From: Branchiostoma belcheri
Taxonomy: Eukaryota; Chordata; Leptocardii; Amphioxiformes; Branchiostomatidae
DNA length: 64,000 nt
Assembly (NCBI RefSeq): GCF_001625305.1
Contig: NW_017804120.1
Span: forward strand, 1,226,860 to 1,290,859
Reading direction: 5' to 3'
Shown: piece by piece, positions 46,001 to 57,051 of the stretch
How the letters are laid out: every line of letters begins with the position of its first letter
Position numbering within the stretch: the first letter of the stretch is position 1
The notes under the pieces: generated by a model
The model's database searches: none
Seen by the model: only the letters and a program-made list of their open reading frames with translations
What the model was told of the DNA's origin: nothing
Position numbers and translations under genes: made by a program

Positions 46001-49000
46001 GCTAATATGTTCGGATATATGGACAACTCATAACTGTATGAACATTATAAATGCAAATCATTACGCTGCAACTTTAGTTTTGACCACTGATTATTTTCAG
46101 CTTGCTTGCCTCCATAAACATACACTAGGACCTCTGCATTTTCTGTACGTAGTTTTAATATCGGCAACATTTTTGTAACCACGTCTTCCACCCTTGTAGT
46201 TTTGTCATAATTTTTACTTTTCCTTCTTGTTCTCACCTGGCTTTATTTCCTTCCCAGATTTTGACACCTTGCCGGAAAACCGAAATATCTTATTAAAGCC
46301 TTCTGTACTAATGAACAACCATTCTCGAAATTTTACAGATCTTCTTATCATAAGGGACTTTTGTTGTATATTATTTTTTTTAAAAACCACCTCTGACTTC
46401 ACGTATAAAGGCACTCTGTATCTGCCCTTCTTGCCGTACTAATTTATGTTTTAATGTCACCAGGGTGTTGAGAAAAGTAAGATACTAACGCTCTTTTTCT
46501 ACGGCGATATTGACACCCTTCGATGTGCTTGTAAGATGCATGCAACTGTGTCATCACCCTATCATCTGTTAGAGCTTACGGGGCAGACATTAGTGGAAAG
46601 TTTGTTTGCGTTTGTTGTTAAGTGTACTCGTACACTTTTTATCTAGGTAATGTTGATTTTTGTTGTACAGCAATCATGCGATGGCAGGGCTTGAAACTGA
46701 TTTTTTTTGTTATTTAGGTATTACTCCAAAACTTACTTTTCTTAGTTTCTCATGTGTGGATTGATTCGTTGATTTTCTTTAAACTTTTTGATTAAAGTCA
46801 TTTTTCCCTCCTATACAGCATTCAAAATCGTCAACATATTTTCCACTGTATCTAGGTCGTGTTTTGTCTTTGTCAACTTTTGTTGCTTTGTAAAAGTTGT
46901 TTCGATATTCTTTCTTTGATTATAGGTTTATAGACAGTCTTTGAGAAAAAGTCCCATATTTTAATAATTTCATCTCCAACAGTTACTTTTTGTGTGTTCT
47001 GAAAATTTAGTAAGGCTTGATGTAGAAAAAGTCTGACAGGTCTGAAGTAGAATTTAATGAAATTTGCATGCTCCAAAATTTCAGTATCTGTACAAATTTT
47101 CATGTTTTACATGAGCCTATTAATATTAATGATATGATTGCAAAGAATATGTTTTTTTTATTCTAAGGTGTTAGATCAAGCTCTATGCTAATGTCTGCCC
47201 TGTAAGGATAATCATTCTACTGTAAAATAGCATCTAATTATTTTTGCTTGTTTCATTATGCTTGCATTATAAGATGTACTTATGCCAGGCATTTCTCAAG
47301 CTAGGGCCTAGCCTACCCACCCACCTTCCTGTGCTGCTACTGTCGTTGTGGCGTTGCGTGTCGTGGCCAGTTTTCGTGCTTTGTGTTTCGTGACGCTCGG
47401 GCGTGGTCACCCCCCGTGCCACGCCCACCCTGTACTAACCAATCACGAAGTTCCGTCTCCAATCTCTGTTTTAGATCAAAAAGATTCTGCGGATGGGAAT
47501 CGAGACGCCGGAGGGGCAAAATGATTTGAAGAGAATGCAGCTTCGCGAGCTCGCGGCGCTCAACGGGACACTACGGGATGGTGAAATAGCCAGGTACCCG
47601 ACCACCTTCATACTTATTGCTGTCTTTTCCCCACACATTTTTATTTGTAGATTAAAGCCATTCTGAAACAAGGGATTGAAACACCCGAGGGGCAGAACGA
47701 TCTGCGGCGTATGCAGCTGCGGGAACTTGCGCGCCTGAACGGAACACTCCGGGAGGACGATGCTCACCGGTAAGTTCTCTCTGTTGCTTCTTTTATCACT
47801 GCCTGGGAGAGAAGGTCATGTGTTCACATGAAGATGCTGCTTTTTAGATCAAAATTATATAGAACTGTCTTGTGTGTGATTTAGAAGATCTAATTCTATA
47901 CAATATATGTCTTCCTATGTTCTCTGTAATATTTTATGTGTGGGTCACCACATCAGCAGTAGCTGTGTCCCATGTGTGTTGTATTGTTACAATTCCAATC
48001 GAACCGAGATCAACAGGTTTAGTTACTTCCTTTGTTGGTGGAATAATTTCGTGTGTTGTAGGCAGTATCTGGGAGATCTTGATTTTAATCCAGGCATGTA
48101 TTTAGGGATTTGTGGATGAAGATTAGACATCAAGGAAATAAAATTTTGTTAAGAAATGGTTAATCAAGCAACTGGATAGATACAAAAAAAATGTACTCCC
48201 GTACAAAAAGATTTTGGGTTGCCTTCGAGGTAGAATAAACACTGAAATTTGAAAAGTAAGCATAGTTTTAAGGGCATCATATTTCATATTGAACCTGGAT
48301 GTACTTTGAGGTTAAACAATGTGCTAAAGACGTTTTTAAGTTTCTACTTTCTTGGCAATTTTTACACGATCAGGTAATGTGGTTGTCATCTATACCTCTC
48401 TTTGTAGCATTTAAAGAAATTGCACAGGAAAAAGTGTATATATGGATGTGTTGTTTTGTGCTGTTGATCTAATGTTGCTAGTCTCCTTCATATCATAGCT
48501 TATACTTCTGGCTTAGAACAGAATTGGTGTTATGTCAATTGTCATGTTGCAGTTAATATGCAATTCAGATCCTTGCATACATTTGTGTGAAGATAGGTTT
48601 TATCAAGGTAAAATATATGCAGTTGTTGTTTGACTCTTTGAGTAGGTCCCATACTACTTGTTACGTTGTGCTAACCGTGTGATTTTAGGTGCACGAACTG
48701 CGGCTCAGCGGAACATCGGACCTGGCAGTGTCCTGAGCAGCGAAACATCACCAATAACGTGGTGTGTACCATGTGTGGCGGCGCCGGTCACATCGCCTCC
48801 GACTGTCGGCAGAAGAGGTGAACTTTCCTTCTGTTTCTAAATAGTAGAGGGGATTCATTTCTCAAGCTAACTGACATCTCGCACACATCTCGCACACAAC
48901 TCTCAGTAAGACATCTGGAGCCGCAAAGTTCCCGTTTAGAACTTTTATTCAGCCTGTCCCCCTGTTTCCTTATGTTTCTAGCACAAGCAGATTTTTGGTG

Positions 49001-52000
49001 GTAGTAATCTTAACCATGCTTAGTTTTCAAGCTAAAATAAGTATTTTCAATGTTGAAAATAAAACACTGCAAGTTGTACCTTTATGAGCACATAGCAACT
49101 TGTACATTGACAATGCTAATGATATACATGTATGCAATAAACTTCATTGTCATTAATATTAACACACAGGCCAGGTGAAATGGGAGGAGTGAACCCTGTC
49201 TCTGGAGTAGACAAGGCCAAAATGGACAGTGAGGTAAGAACAGTGTGTTTCTAAATACACATCTGCTAATAGTCATGTTGCTAATGTAGGTTTTCGCTTA
49301 GGACAACAGTAGAAGATGTTGGTGCCTGCCCTATTTGATACTGTATGCTTGGCATCATTAGTTTTGTAGTCAGCTAAATTGTCACTGTTGTACTTTAAAG
49401 TACATGTCCATACCTTTTGAAGAGAGTAAACTAAAGTATATAGTAAAGTGGATTCATGCCTCAAGCCAACCGACATTTGGCAGTCATCTGGAGCTGCATA
49501 GTTCCCATTTAGTCAGCCTGAAGTGAGTAAACAAACTGAAGTTATTTGCAGGAAATATAAGAGCAAAATCATAAGTTCAAGTTCCAGAAATAGTAGCACC
49601 AGCAATCTGTCACTGTCACTTCATGTTTCCAACGTACAGTCTTTCCCAAGAACAATCCTTAAAAACCTGTAAGATACATAGCCAACTGTTCTGTAGTCAG
49701 GTAACGTGTGCCTGTTGTACCCTACAGTACATGTCCTTGATGGCAGAGCTTGGAGAGGGGCCGCCGCCACCTTCTTCTGGCCCAGGCAACCGTGGACCGC
49801 CACCTAACCGTGGACCACCACCAAACGTGAGCACTCTAGTTATGTAATTCCAGCTATTGCCATGAAACTTTCATCTTCACTGTTTTCACTGTCACTTCTG
49901 TACCGTTGTGAACATTATTTGTATACAATCATTGGTTTTGCCCCCTCCCTGCACTCTAAGTTCTATAAACAATGTCCATTTTACACAGGCTGAAATTTTG
50001 CTACCTTGAATTACAGTATTACTCTAGCCTAGATGACAATGCTGGGTTTCTTTGTAAACAGTATGAATAGATTTTTTTGTTTTGTTAATTACGATACATA
50101 ATACATTCTACTATAGCAAACATGTGCCTCATAGCTATACTGTGACCGTGTTACAAATAGAATTGTATGTACAATGTAGCAGAAAACAATACTTTATGCA
50201 GGGGTTAAAATACCCGGTCTCGCAGTCTCGCCGCGCAAGTAATTTTTTCTGTGCGAGACTTATTCGGAAAGCCAGGTTGCCCGGAGCGCAAGTTATTTTT
50301 ACAGCGGCTGGGTTTACGGCCAGCGGCTTCTGAAATAAACAGTGCCGCGGTCCCGCCTGATAACATCCCGCCTCGGCCTGCCGGCCTGCACGTGAGCAGT
50401 CCCTCTACTCAAATAACAGCGGGTGTTGATAATTTGGCGTTTCGCCTCCCTGAGCACGTGCGCGTAGGGATTTAATTCCAATATTTCCCCGATAAATATG
50501 TTCGTCATTCAAATTTTCTTCGGCCGAGCGGCGTGGATCGAGCCGCTATCCTGCCGCATGCCGGCTGTGCGCGTGAAGTTTTCGGCGGTTCCGCGGAAAA
50601 ATAATCCATCCCCAGAAGAAATGTCACGCATGAAAATAACAACTATACCTTAGTTTCCCCGTTTTATGAGTCTTTGAGGCCGTGAAATGTTTAAAACGGT
50701 TGAAATTTGTCCAAAAAAACAGCTCGAAAGACTGAGAAATAATGGCCAACATGGCCGACACATGTTGACAACAAAAGTGGTCAAAGGTCAAGTTAGCATC
50801 CAAACGTACAGGACATTGCAATGTGCTAATAAAAACGATGCTTTAAACGCATGTAAATTATTTTTTGGCAACAACAGAAATAAAAATTCACTCATATTTT
50901 TAGAAGGTTAATTTTCAAACATTACTGTGAAATTTTTCAAATTTATTGGTTTCTAGCTTCAGAATATAATAGTTGTTTCTTAGAATGTGCGGTTGGATGC
51001 TGTGAAGGACTTGACATATATTAAGTATATTAGACATATATTAGACATATATTACACATATATTAGACATTAGAGATTTAATATGATCATGCCTACCAGT
51101 TTTTGAGTAGGAGTCTCATAGACATAATCACAATTTTATTTGTTCAGCTGTGTCAATATGTGATTTTGTTTGGGATATGATAGGGTTACTACTACTAGCT
51201 TAGTTATATTTGGTTTAGTTTATTAAGATGTTGGTAACACCTACTTGCTCCAAGTTCCAGGTAGTAAATACATGTACATTTTGTATCATGTATTTTTCAC
51301 TTGTTGAACTTGTGGAAGCACCGTTGGCCCCCGGTTAGGGGTCATCCGGGGAACCTATGCCCATTTTTTTCAAAATTAAGGGTGCAGCTGCTAACAGTAC
51401 TCAGTAGTTGCACGGCTGTGTCAGAACTTACCAGTGAATAACACAAGACAAGTTTGAGTTTACTTCAATCTTTCTGTCTTTGACTCTTTGATAGAAGTAT
51501 TTATTAAAGAGTTTTCATCTTAATTTAGCCAAGTTGCTCGAGTTATGCTGGTGTAACTGCATTGCCATGGGTTTAGGTCCGGAATCATAAGGTACGGACC
51601 TGAACCTAAACCTCTGGTTATGAGTCCAGAACCTGAACGTGGGTTAAGGTCCGCATCCCTAAGTACAAGGTGGATTGGTCATATTGAGAGAGCTCTGGGT
51701 GTTTATGGAAGAAGGCCCAGGCAGGACGAGGCAGATGATGAAACCAGCAGTTCTTCCGGCTCAGAGTCGGAGATGTGAAGGTAGCATTTTTGAATAAACG
51801 ATGATGTTTGACAGCTGTTGTGTTTGCTACTTGATAAACAAACCTATTAATTGATAAAAAGAAAGGATAATGGATATTGGGTAGCAGATTTGAAGAATCC
51901 AGTTCCTTTGAAATGGGGCAACCTGAAATCCTGATGGGGCAACCTGGCTTTTGACCCAGGTTGCCGCCCGGGCAACCTGGAAAAAAAAAGTATTTTAACC

Positions 52001-54712
52001 CCTGCTTTATGTCCTGATACTTATAGAAGTATTAAAGAATGTTGCCGCTAAATGTTTTATTTGGTTTGGTTTTCCAGATTGGCAACAGACCCCCCTGGAT
52101 GAGTGGACCCCCCAAGGCCATAGGAGCCCCCCCTGGCGGCCCACCCCCTCCCGTTCCCCCACCCCCTAATGTCCCCAGCATGGTGCCCCCTCCCTCTACC
52201 AGTATGTCGGGCATGCCACCCCCCTCCAGCAATGCTAACATGCCCCCCTGGCAGATGCCACCCCCCAAGACGTCCATGAACAACAATCAACAGCCACCAC
52301 CACCAGGTAATGAGGGGGTTTCTCTGTGCCAACAGTCTTTCTGTTGTGAATAATATTGAATTAAGAGACTCCTTCTACACAAGTCTTTTATTCAGCCTAT
52401 GTTTCAGTCACCGTCTGTCGCCTTCCTCAGGGCAATTCTGACCGGTTCACATTGTACTGCAGCACAGGTGTCGCTGCTATAGATGCATTCCCATATGTAC
52501 AATATTTACATATCTACACATATGCGTGGTTACAGGGAACTGTATCTACAATGCGGTCCCAAACGTACAGGAGTCGGAGTGAACCAGTCAGAGTTGCTCT
52601 GAGGAATGTGACAGATGGTCACTGAAACGTCGACTGAATAAAAGATTTGGTTGTGTAGAAAGAGTCTCTTTACTCAGTGACTTATCAACCTCATGAAACT
52701 ATTAATGGATGTGAATAATATTGTCAAGTCCCAAATACAACACTAGACAAAGTTAGGTGGTTTTACTGTATAGCAATATTTTTGGACAATGTTATCCTGA
52801 CAATTTTAGGCATGATAAGACAGGACACCTAGCACCTTCCTCTCATACTGCAAGCTGGAAGTTGCCTGTTTAGTGGAAGCTACACTGCTTTCTGCTCTGA
52901 AAAGCTGTACTACAATATAGTTGAAGAACTCTTGGTGGCAATGCTTAGCAAGGAGATGGACTCTATATAAGACAGGCCACCTAGCAGCTTCCTTTTATAC
53001 TGCAAGCTAGATAAAAAGATATCTTGCATGTTGCCATGCTGCTTTGGAGGTGGTTTGTGCTGTTCAAATGCTGTACAGTTGCTGATGTTCAGAGAGAACT
53101 CCTGGTGGATACGCGTGGCTCACCGCCATGTTTTCCTTCCCCACAGTTCCCATGGTGCCGCCGCCGCCCCCTCCCCCATCATCGAGCCAGCCGGCGCCCC
53201 CACCCCCACCAAGCAGTGGTATCACCAGCCTGCCCTGGCAGATGAGCATGAGCACGGCCAGCACTACTTCCACCATGGCCTCCGCTCCCTGGCAAAGTAC
53301 GCACTGACCTAAATACAGCTACACTCCTGAGTCATTGCCAAAAATCCTGTACTGTTTTCAACACTGTAGGCCTCAAAATTTTACTGGTTATCTATGGAGC
53401 ATTACTTCTACCATGGCCTCCGCTCCTTGGCAAAGTACGCACTGACCTAAATACAGCTACACTCCTCGGGCATTGCCAAAAATCTTTTCCTTTTTGTAAC
53501 ACTGTAGGCCTCAAAATTTTACTGGTAATCTATGAAGCAGCACTTCTACCATGGCCTCCGCTCCCTGGCAAAGTATGCACTGATCAAAATTCTACAGTTA
53601 GTCTGCTACACTCCTGAGGCATTGCTAAAAATCTTTTACTATTTGCAATGCTGTAGGCCTCACAGGTTATCTATGAAGTGTATGCTTTTACAGATGTTGG
53701 TTCTGATTAAAACAAGGTTGTTTTTTTTGTGGTCAGAAACAAGGTGTTTTGTGGTTAGAACAAGATTGAAAGAAGCATGGCTGTAAAGTTAAGAGTACAA
53801 ACAAGTTTCAGAAGTCTGTACGACAAAACGGTCGAAGAAAAAAGTTACGTAGTGCTGTATCTAAAAGCTAGCTTCATGATTCGTATGTGTGTAAAACAAG
53901 GTTCAAATTGAAATGGAATGGTTTTAACTTGGTGCCAGTATAGTTTTGATAAGGATTTTCCAAGTTGAAAACAAACAGCATTACCAGGTGTGATCAAGTT
54001 TAGTTTGAGTTTGTGTTTACTAATAATACTTAGATTTTAACAACTCAGTACAGTAGGGGATTGCTATTGTCATGGATGCATATCAGAAAATAATAAAAAA
54101 TGAGTCGGTACAATCATTGATGATATACAATAACAGCACGTCAGAAGAACGTACTGCACCTGCGTGAAACCCGTAATGTATTGTACATAGCACTTTGGCA
54201 GAATGTCTCATATAAGGTTGTATTCGCTCATATAAGGTTAACATTTTGACAGTAGTTTCCAAATGTTATGTCGGAAAGAATATCCTCTGCAACAGAACAA
54301 AATTCTGATGCAACGTTGACCAAAAACCCAACGAAAAACGCGAAAATACGGGGTTCTGCGCAGGCGCAGTACGTTCTGCCGACGTGCTTACAATAACCAG
54401 TAAATACAGTTATTAAAGCTGAACGTATTATAAATTCTGTACTGATCTGTTTCAGGTGCCCCTACCTCAGGAGGCCCACACAACCCTGGACCCCCGATGC
54501 CATGGCAACAGCAGATGGTACAGCCCGTCCCCCCACCAGGCATGCCCATGATGCCGCCACAGCCGCCCCTACCCCCCGGGCCGCCTCCCCCACCCCCTGG
54601 CGGGATGTTCGGACAGGCCCCCCCTCCTCCCCCTATGGATTTCTCCCAAATGGGCATGCCCCCTGCTCCTCTTGGTATGCCCCCTGCACCCCCTCCTCCC
54701 CCACCAAACTAA
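31068..54712 (+). CDS. SF1: Splicing factor 1 / branch-point-binding protein, 14 exons plus one alternative exon
   Basis: Recognises the intron branch point with U2AF in early spliceosomes; nuclear. Exons: 31068-31156 (end uncertain), 32635-32784, 33686-33761, 36159-36311, 37048-37137, 37368-37398, 45280-45432, 47475-47593 or 47651-47769, 48689-48817, 49170-49233, 49728-49826, 52078-52306, 53147-53296, 54456-54712. Seen in order: [10 protein letters not shown] start; U2AF-ligand-like [19 protein letters not shown] (the SF1 phosphorylation motif); KH domain with GLLIGPRGNT; QUA2; two CX2CX4HX4C zinc knuckles; long Pro-rich tail ending in PPPPPPN. About 595 aa. The KH domain is split by a 7.9-kb intron containing a transposon. 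Exon 1 and exon 2 phases do not fit with the strongest donor, so a weaker donor (31122) or a missed small exon is likely. Confidence 0.94.
32785..36158 (+). other. SF1 introns 2-3: no other gene seen
   Basis: Apart from exon 33686-33761 this is AT-rich non-coding sequence. Between 35624 and 36103 an inverted pair (GGGTGGCAAACA and TGTTTGCCACCC) may mark a short element. ATTC repeats at 34925-34940 may be the tail of an eroded LINE. Confidence 0.5.
36342..36725. mobile_element. hAT-like MITE in SF1 intron 4
   Basis: Termini CAGGCCTCGAAATTA and, inverted, CAGGGCTCGAAATTA bound about 380 bp with repeated TGTCCCA words. CAGG-type ends suggest hAT. No clear 8-bp duplication was found. Confidence 0.5.
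38030..38180 (+). promoter_or_regulatory. Putative transposon promoter and 5' UTR exon
   Basis: A GC-rich block (GGCGCCGGCGGG, GGCCCGAGGCCGAGCG) is followed by CAGTTCAG|GTAAGAAA, a strong splice donor at 38180. The matching acceptor is 39020, just before the first coding exon. This implies a spliced leader exon for the transposase transcript. Confidence 0.4.
38248..38651 (+). repeat. About 200-bp direct duplication in the transposon 5' region
   Basis: 38248-38461 and 38462-38651 are tandem diverged copies sharing CTGCAGCACATGTTTACCTC, GGCTGACGGAACTGAG and TCGTTTTGGCGAGTTCATGT. They lie within the putative 5' UTR intron of the transposase gene. Confidence 0.8.
39055..43646 (+). CDS. DDE-type transposase of the intronic transposon, 8 exons
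   Basis: Exons 39055-39464, 39592-39718, 39931-40499, 40678-41015, 41291-42214, 42420-42556, 42701-42867, 42989-43646: all GT/AG, consistent phases, no internal stop, 1109 aa. The exon 5 core looks like an RNase-H-fold transposase: an [14 protein letters not shown] block, then [11 protein letters not shown], then [14 protein letters not shown], supplying candidate D, D and E. The C-terminus is Cys-rich ([27 protein letters not shown]), probably zinc-binding. I recall similar uncharacterised proteins in cnidarians and amphioxus but no named family, so the superfamily is open. The start is the first ATG after the acceptor at 39020 that precedes conserved-looking sequence; one further upstream ATG (38998) lies in the intron. 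Intactness suggests recent activity. Confidence 0.8.
41055..41230. mobile_element. Mariner/Tigger-like MITE within the transposase gene intron
   Basis: CAGTCAAACTTG at the left and CAAGTTTGACTG at the right, with TA at each outer edge, are typical of Tc1/mariner (pogo/Tigger) short elements. The interior contains a perfect hairpin at 41096-41131. It is a nested insertion, younger than the host transposon copy. Confidence 0.75.
42266..42322. repeat. Perfect hairpin in transposase intron
   Basis: AAGGAGGTTTTATCAGA pairs exactly with TCTGATAAAACCTCCTT across a short loop that itself repeats GTCTGATAAAAC. Function unknown. Confidence 0.7.
43860..43879. other. Assembly gap (20 N)
   Basis: Twenty undetermined bases interrupt the transposon just after TTACGGCTCT. 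The real length is unknown. Sequence on the two sides comes from repeated parts of the element, so misjoining is possible. Confidence 1.
43880..44665 (+). pseudogene. Partial repeats of the transposon: 5' region fused to 3' exon copies
   Basis: 43880-44000 repeats the 5' region at 38677-38800 and then switches directly to a near-identical copy of the last exon (44004-44284 against 43365-43646). A third, more decayed copy of the exon end follows at 44463-44665, with frame loss. This is either an internally deleted derivative inserted in tandem or a haplotype/repeat misassembly around the gap. Confidence 0.7.
44663..44668 (+). terminator. Candidate polyadenylation signal of the transposon
   Basis: AATAAA shortly after the last exon-like repeat, about 340 bp inside the right end of the element. 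Confidence 0.4.
45101..45169 (+). pseudogene. Truncated tandem copy of SF1 exon 7
   Basis: Repeats the acceptor (TTTGACTCCAG) and first 69 nt of SF1 exon 7 (ACTGGAGCAAAGATTATGAT onwards) with one substitution, then breaks off into a repeat of the upstream intron. It has no donor. If used, its frame runs on and stops within the repeat, so it could only act as a decoy acceptor. Confidence 0.9.
46575..47209. mobile_element. Possible short transposon in SF1 intron 7
   Basis: TTACGGGGCAGACATTAG at the left pairs with CTAATGTCTGCCCTGTAA at the right with one mismatch. The interior has a minus-strand ORF (46873-47103) that is not recognised. Confidence 0.5.
47475..47593 (+). CDS. SF1: SF1 alternative exon 8a (QUA2 variant a)
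   Basis: 119-nt exon with acceptor TCTGTTTTAG and donor GCCAG|GTACCC, encoding [13 protein letters not shown] through [13 protein letters not shown]. It is a paralogue of exon 8b and differs most at both ends of the segment. It enters in phase 0 and leaves two bases, exactly like 8b, so either joins exon 7 to the zinc-knuckle exon in frame. Confidence 0.9.
47651..47769 (+). CDS. SF1: SF1 alternative exon 8b (QUA2 variant b, vertebrate-like)
   Basis: 119-nt exon encoding [13 protein letters not shown] through [13 protein letters not shown], closer than 8a to human SF1 (as remembered). It is separated from 8a by a 57-nt intron. Including both would add 238 nt and shift the frame, so use should be exclusive. 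Confidence 0.93.
50199..52004. mobile_element. hAT-like element in SF1 intron 11
   Basis: Ends CAGGGGTTAAAATAC and its exact inverse GTATTTTAACCCCTG are flanked by CTTTATG on both sides (7 bp seen; hAT normally gives 8). Subterminal GC-rich CTCGC/GCGAG words and GGCAACCTGG repeats follow. About 1.8 kb, no complete transposase. Confidence 0.75.
51674..51778 (+). pseudogene. Acidic-serine C-terminal coding fragment inside the hAT-like element
   Basis: Frame reads [15 protein letters not shown] then [14 protein letters not shown] and stops; AATAAA follows at 51793. It looks like the last exon of a protein gene, probably transposon-derived. Its upstream exons are not found. Confidence 0.35.
52362..52670. 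repeat. Large inverted repeat in SF1 intron 12
   Basis: Arms of about 90 bp (52362-52455 and 52575-52670) share AGACTCCTTCTACACAA, CTTTTATTCAG and CTCAGGGCAATTCTGACC, inverted, around a spacer of about 120 bp. They are probably two opposed copies of one retroelement tail, or a foldback element. Confidence 0.75.
53263..53680 (+). repeat. Three tandem copies of the SF1 exon 13 end and donor
   Basis: A unit of about 137 bp starting at the ACTTCYACCATGGCCTCCGC segment and running through donor CAAA|GTACGC to AAAATTTTACTGG occurs at 53263, 53399 and 53538. Copies 1 and 2 keep GTACGC; copy 3 has GTATGC. Only copy 1 is joined to the rest of exon 13. Confidence 0.85.
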
Positions 54713-56500
54713 ACCAAGTGGTACAGTCCACCAGATCAATTTGCATACGTGAAAAAAATGAAGAAAAGCGACAAAAAAAAGTGGAGTCATCCTTTAGAGA
54801 AGCGTAGCACTTACATTTGTGGAGAGAATGAGGGGGGGCTGCATGCGATGGAAAATCTGAGATGCAGTGAAAAGTTTCAACAGCAGATGGTGTCAATTGT
54901 TGTTCAACTTCTTTAATTTTCACGTTTTTATAAGCACCGCTCTGTCTTTAAAATAACAAACAATATGTAACTACATGTACTATTACGGAAAAGGACATCT
55001 TGTACTAAACGTGGAAAGACAACAAGAAAAGGGCACTGAGAAATATGATAAAGCAAGCCATTTCTAACATTCATACATATAAGTAAAGTCACTGTTCCAT
55101 CAACATCAACTTAAAAATGTACATTTATATCAAGTAAGGATGGGCTACATATACCTAGTTAATAGTTGATAAACATTGTAGTAGAAGTGTTGAAAATGGC
55201 AGAAGTGTATGGTTGCATTTTATGAAGAAAGCTTGAAGATGTGCATGTGAATGATACAAGCATGTAGAATACAGAAATTCAGCTGTTCTGATTCACATCC
55301 AAGTAACATCCACATCCATTTATGTCTCAAATCCAACCTGTAGAATTTTGTGTGGGTTGAAGTCATGTTTTTTTAATGCTTGCAAGGAAAAGAAATGTAA
55401 AAAAAAACGGTTTAACAAGCTATTTGCATTATAGACAGCTGTGAAGGAGGGTGGGTGAATAGATAATGGTGTTGGTTTCTCAAAAACGTGTAAATATGCT
55501 AATATTCTGGGGATCCAGTTTTCTTGGGGTGCTTGTGCTTAGACTGATAACTATGGGCTAATTTCTCATTTATATCAGATCATTGCAAAAGGTTGGGGTG
55601 AAGCATTTTCTTCTGGGGTGAAATTTTCTGTCAGTAAATTAGAGATTTTTCGGGTTGTAATTTTGTTAAAATGAAGCCTGTGTTTTGTGCATTGTCTTCA
55701 AATACACAATACTAGAACTCCCTAAGCCAAATAGCTCAATTAGTATAAATACTCAGCTAAAAAGGGGTGTTTTGGAAGAGTTAACGCTATTTAGACATAT
55801 TTTGTGAAGTGTAGAACTAAGGTCTTGCAACTAGTTTACATGAATTTGTTCCAATGTTAACATACAAGTGCGGATACTACTATCTTTATTGAAGAAATGC
55901 CTTACTTGATAGGTTACACTTTGATCATCATTTGAACTGATTTTGTTTCAAATTTTGATTCTAAGAGAGCAAAAATTTTGAAAGTGAAGTATGTGTAGTT
56001 ATAGATGTAGCCAGACTGTGTTCTGAATGGATTACACTAGAAAACCCAAATCTAACGCAACACTGGAGTATACAATCTTCCTAATTTTGTAATTCTAACC
56101 TATTTCACAGCCGTTACAATCAAAATGTGTTATTTTGCGGTGTAATTACATCAACTTGTCATTTTGTGCACATTATTAAGTGCAAGATGTAAAATTTCTT
56201 AGGGGGGTCAAAATCATGTGCAAGCTAAACATACAAGTCAAGGCAAGGAGGTTTAATTCCTTAGGGAACTTTTTTGTCCTTTCGTCTGGCTTTTCAGGGG
56301 TAACAAAAACTGTAAAGAAATGTCTGCTATAGTTTGTAAAAAGGTTGGAAATGTCAAATCTATAGTCACAGTTGAATTGTTTGTTGCTGATTTGATTATC
56401 TTAGTGTTTTCTCATTATTTCAAGTCTTGAATCGTTCACTTCATAATGTGATTGCAAAGTTAACTTCTTTGTGTCAGAATATGAATTCAATAAAGTTGAT
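54713..56500 (+). other. SF1 3' UTR
   Basis: Long AT-rich stretch after the TAA at 54710 with no further coding. AATAAA at 56489-56494 is the best polyadenylation signal; the exact end is unknown. Confidence 0.5.
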
Positions 56501-56691
56501 AAGAAAAAAACTGTCTTTTTTCCGTGTGCATGTTTCTTTAACATGAGTGAAATGTAAGTCAGAATGGTAGTAGTAGATATATATTTTACTGTTGCTCGAA
56601 AAACAAACCAAAAAGAGTGGACAAATGAAATCGGTAGTTCTTTCAGCAATGTTTGGTGTGTATTAACTTGGAATAACTTCAATTGAGAGGA

Positions 56692-57051
56692 TTAGGCCAC
56701 ACCAATTTAATTTCTTGGTTAACAGATTTGCCCGCTTCATTTTTTTCTGATTTGCAAAAAAAAAATAATAATAAAAATTCAGAATCAACTGCAAAATGCT
56801 CATATTTTGCCCTGAACAGTTGAAAACAGTCCTTTTCTTCCAAGTTGTTACAGTTATGCCATCTTCCAATGCAATGGTATCATTGAAAGTTCAAAATTCA
56901 TTGTTTAAATTTTGAACCAGCCTGGTGTGTTGACTTCATGGCTCCTGTCGTACTTTGGGCCATAATAGGATGCCTAGGCCTGTTTTTATTTTATTTTTTC
57001 TCCCACCCGCTCCATTATTTTTCAAGAAAAATTTTAATTGGTGTGGCCTAA
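56692..57051. mobile_element. MITE with TTAGGCCACACCAATT ends
   Basis: TTAGGCCACACCAATTTAAT at the left and the inverse of TTAGGCCACACCAATTAAAA at the right bound 360 bp of AT-rich sequence. The target duplication is ambiguous. Confidence 0.7.

Noticed and set aside
46045-47103. Minus-strand ORFs of 60-76 codons in SF1 intron 7
   Set aside because: They could be remnants of a decayed protein, but frames do not join and no family is recognised; noted only with the possible TIR element.
54388-54657. Glycine-rich minus-strand ORF
   Set aside because: Antisense of the SF1 proline-rich exon; the plus strand has the conserved protein.
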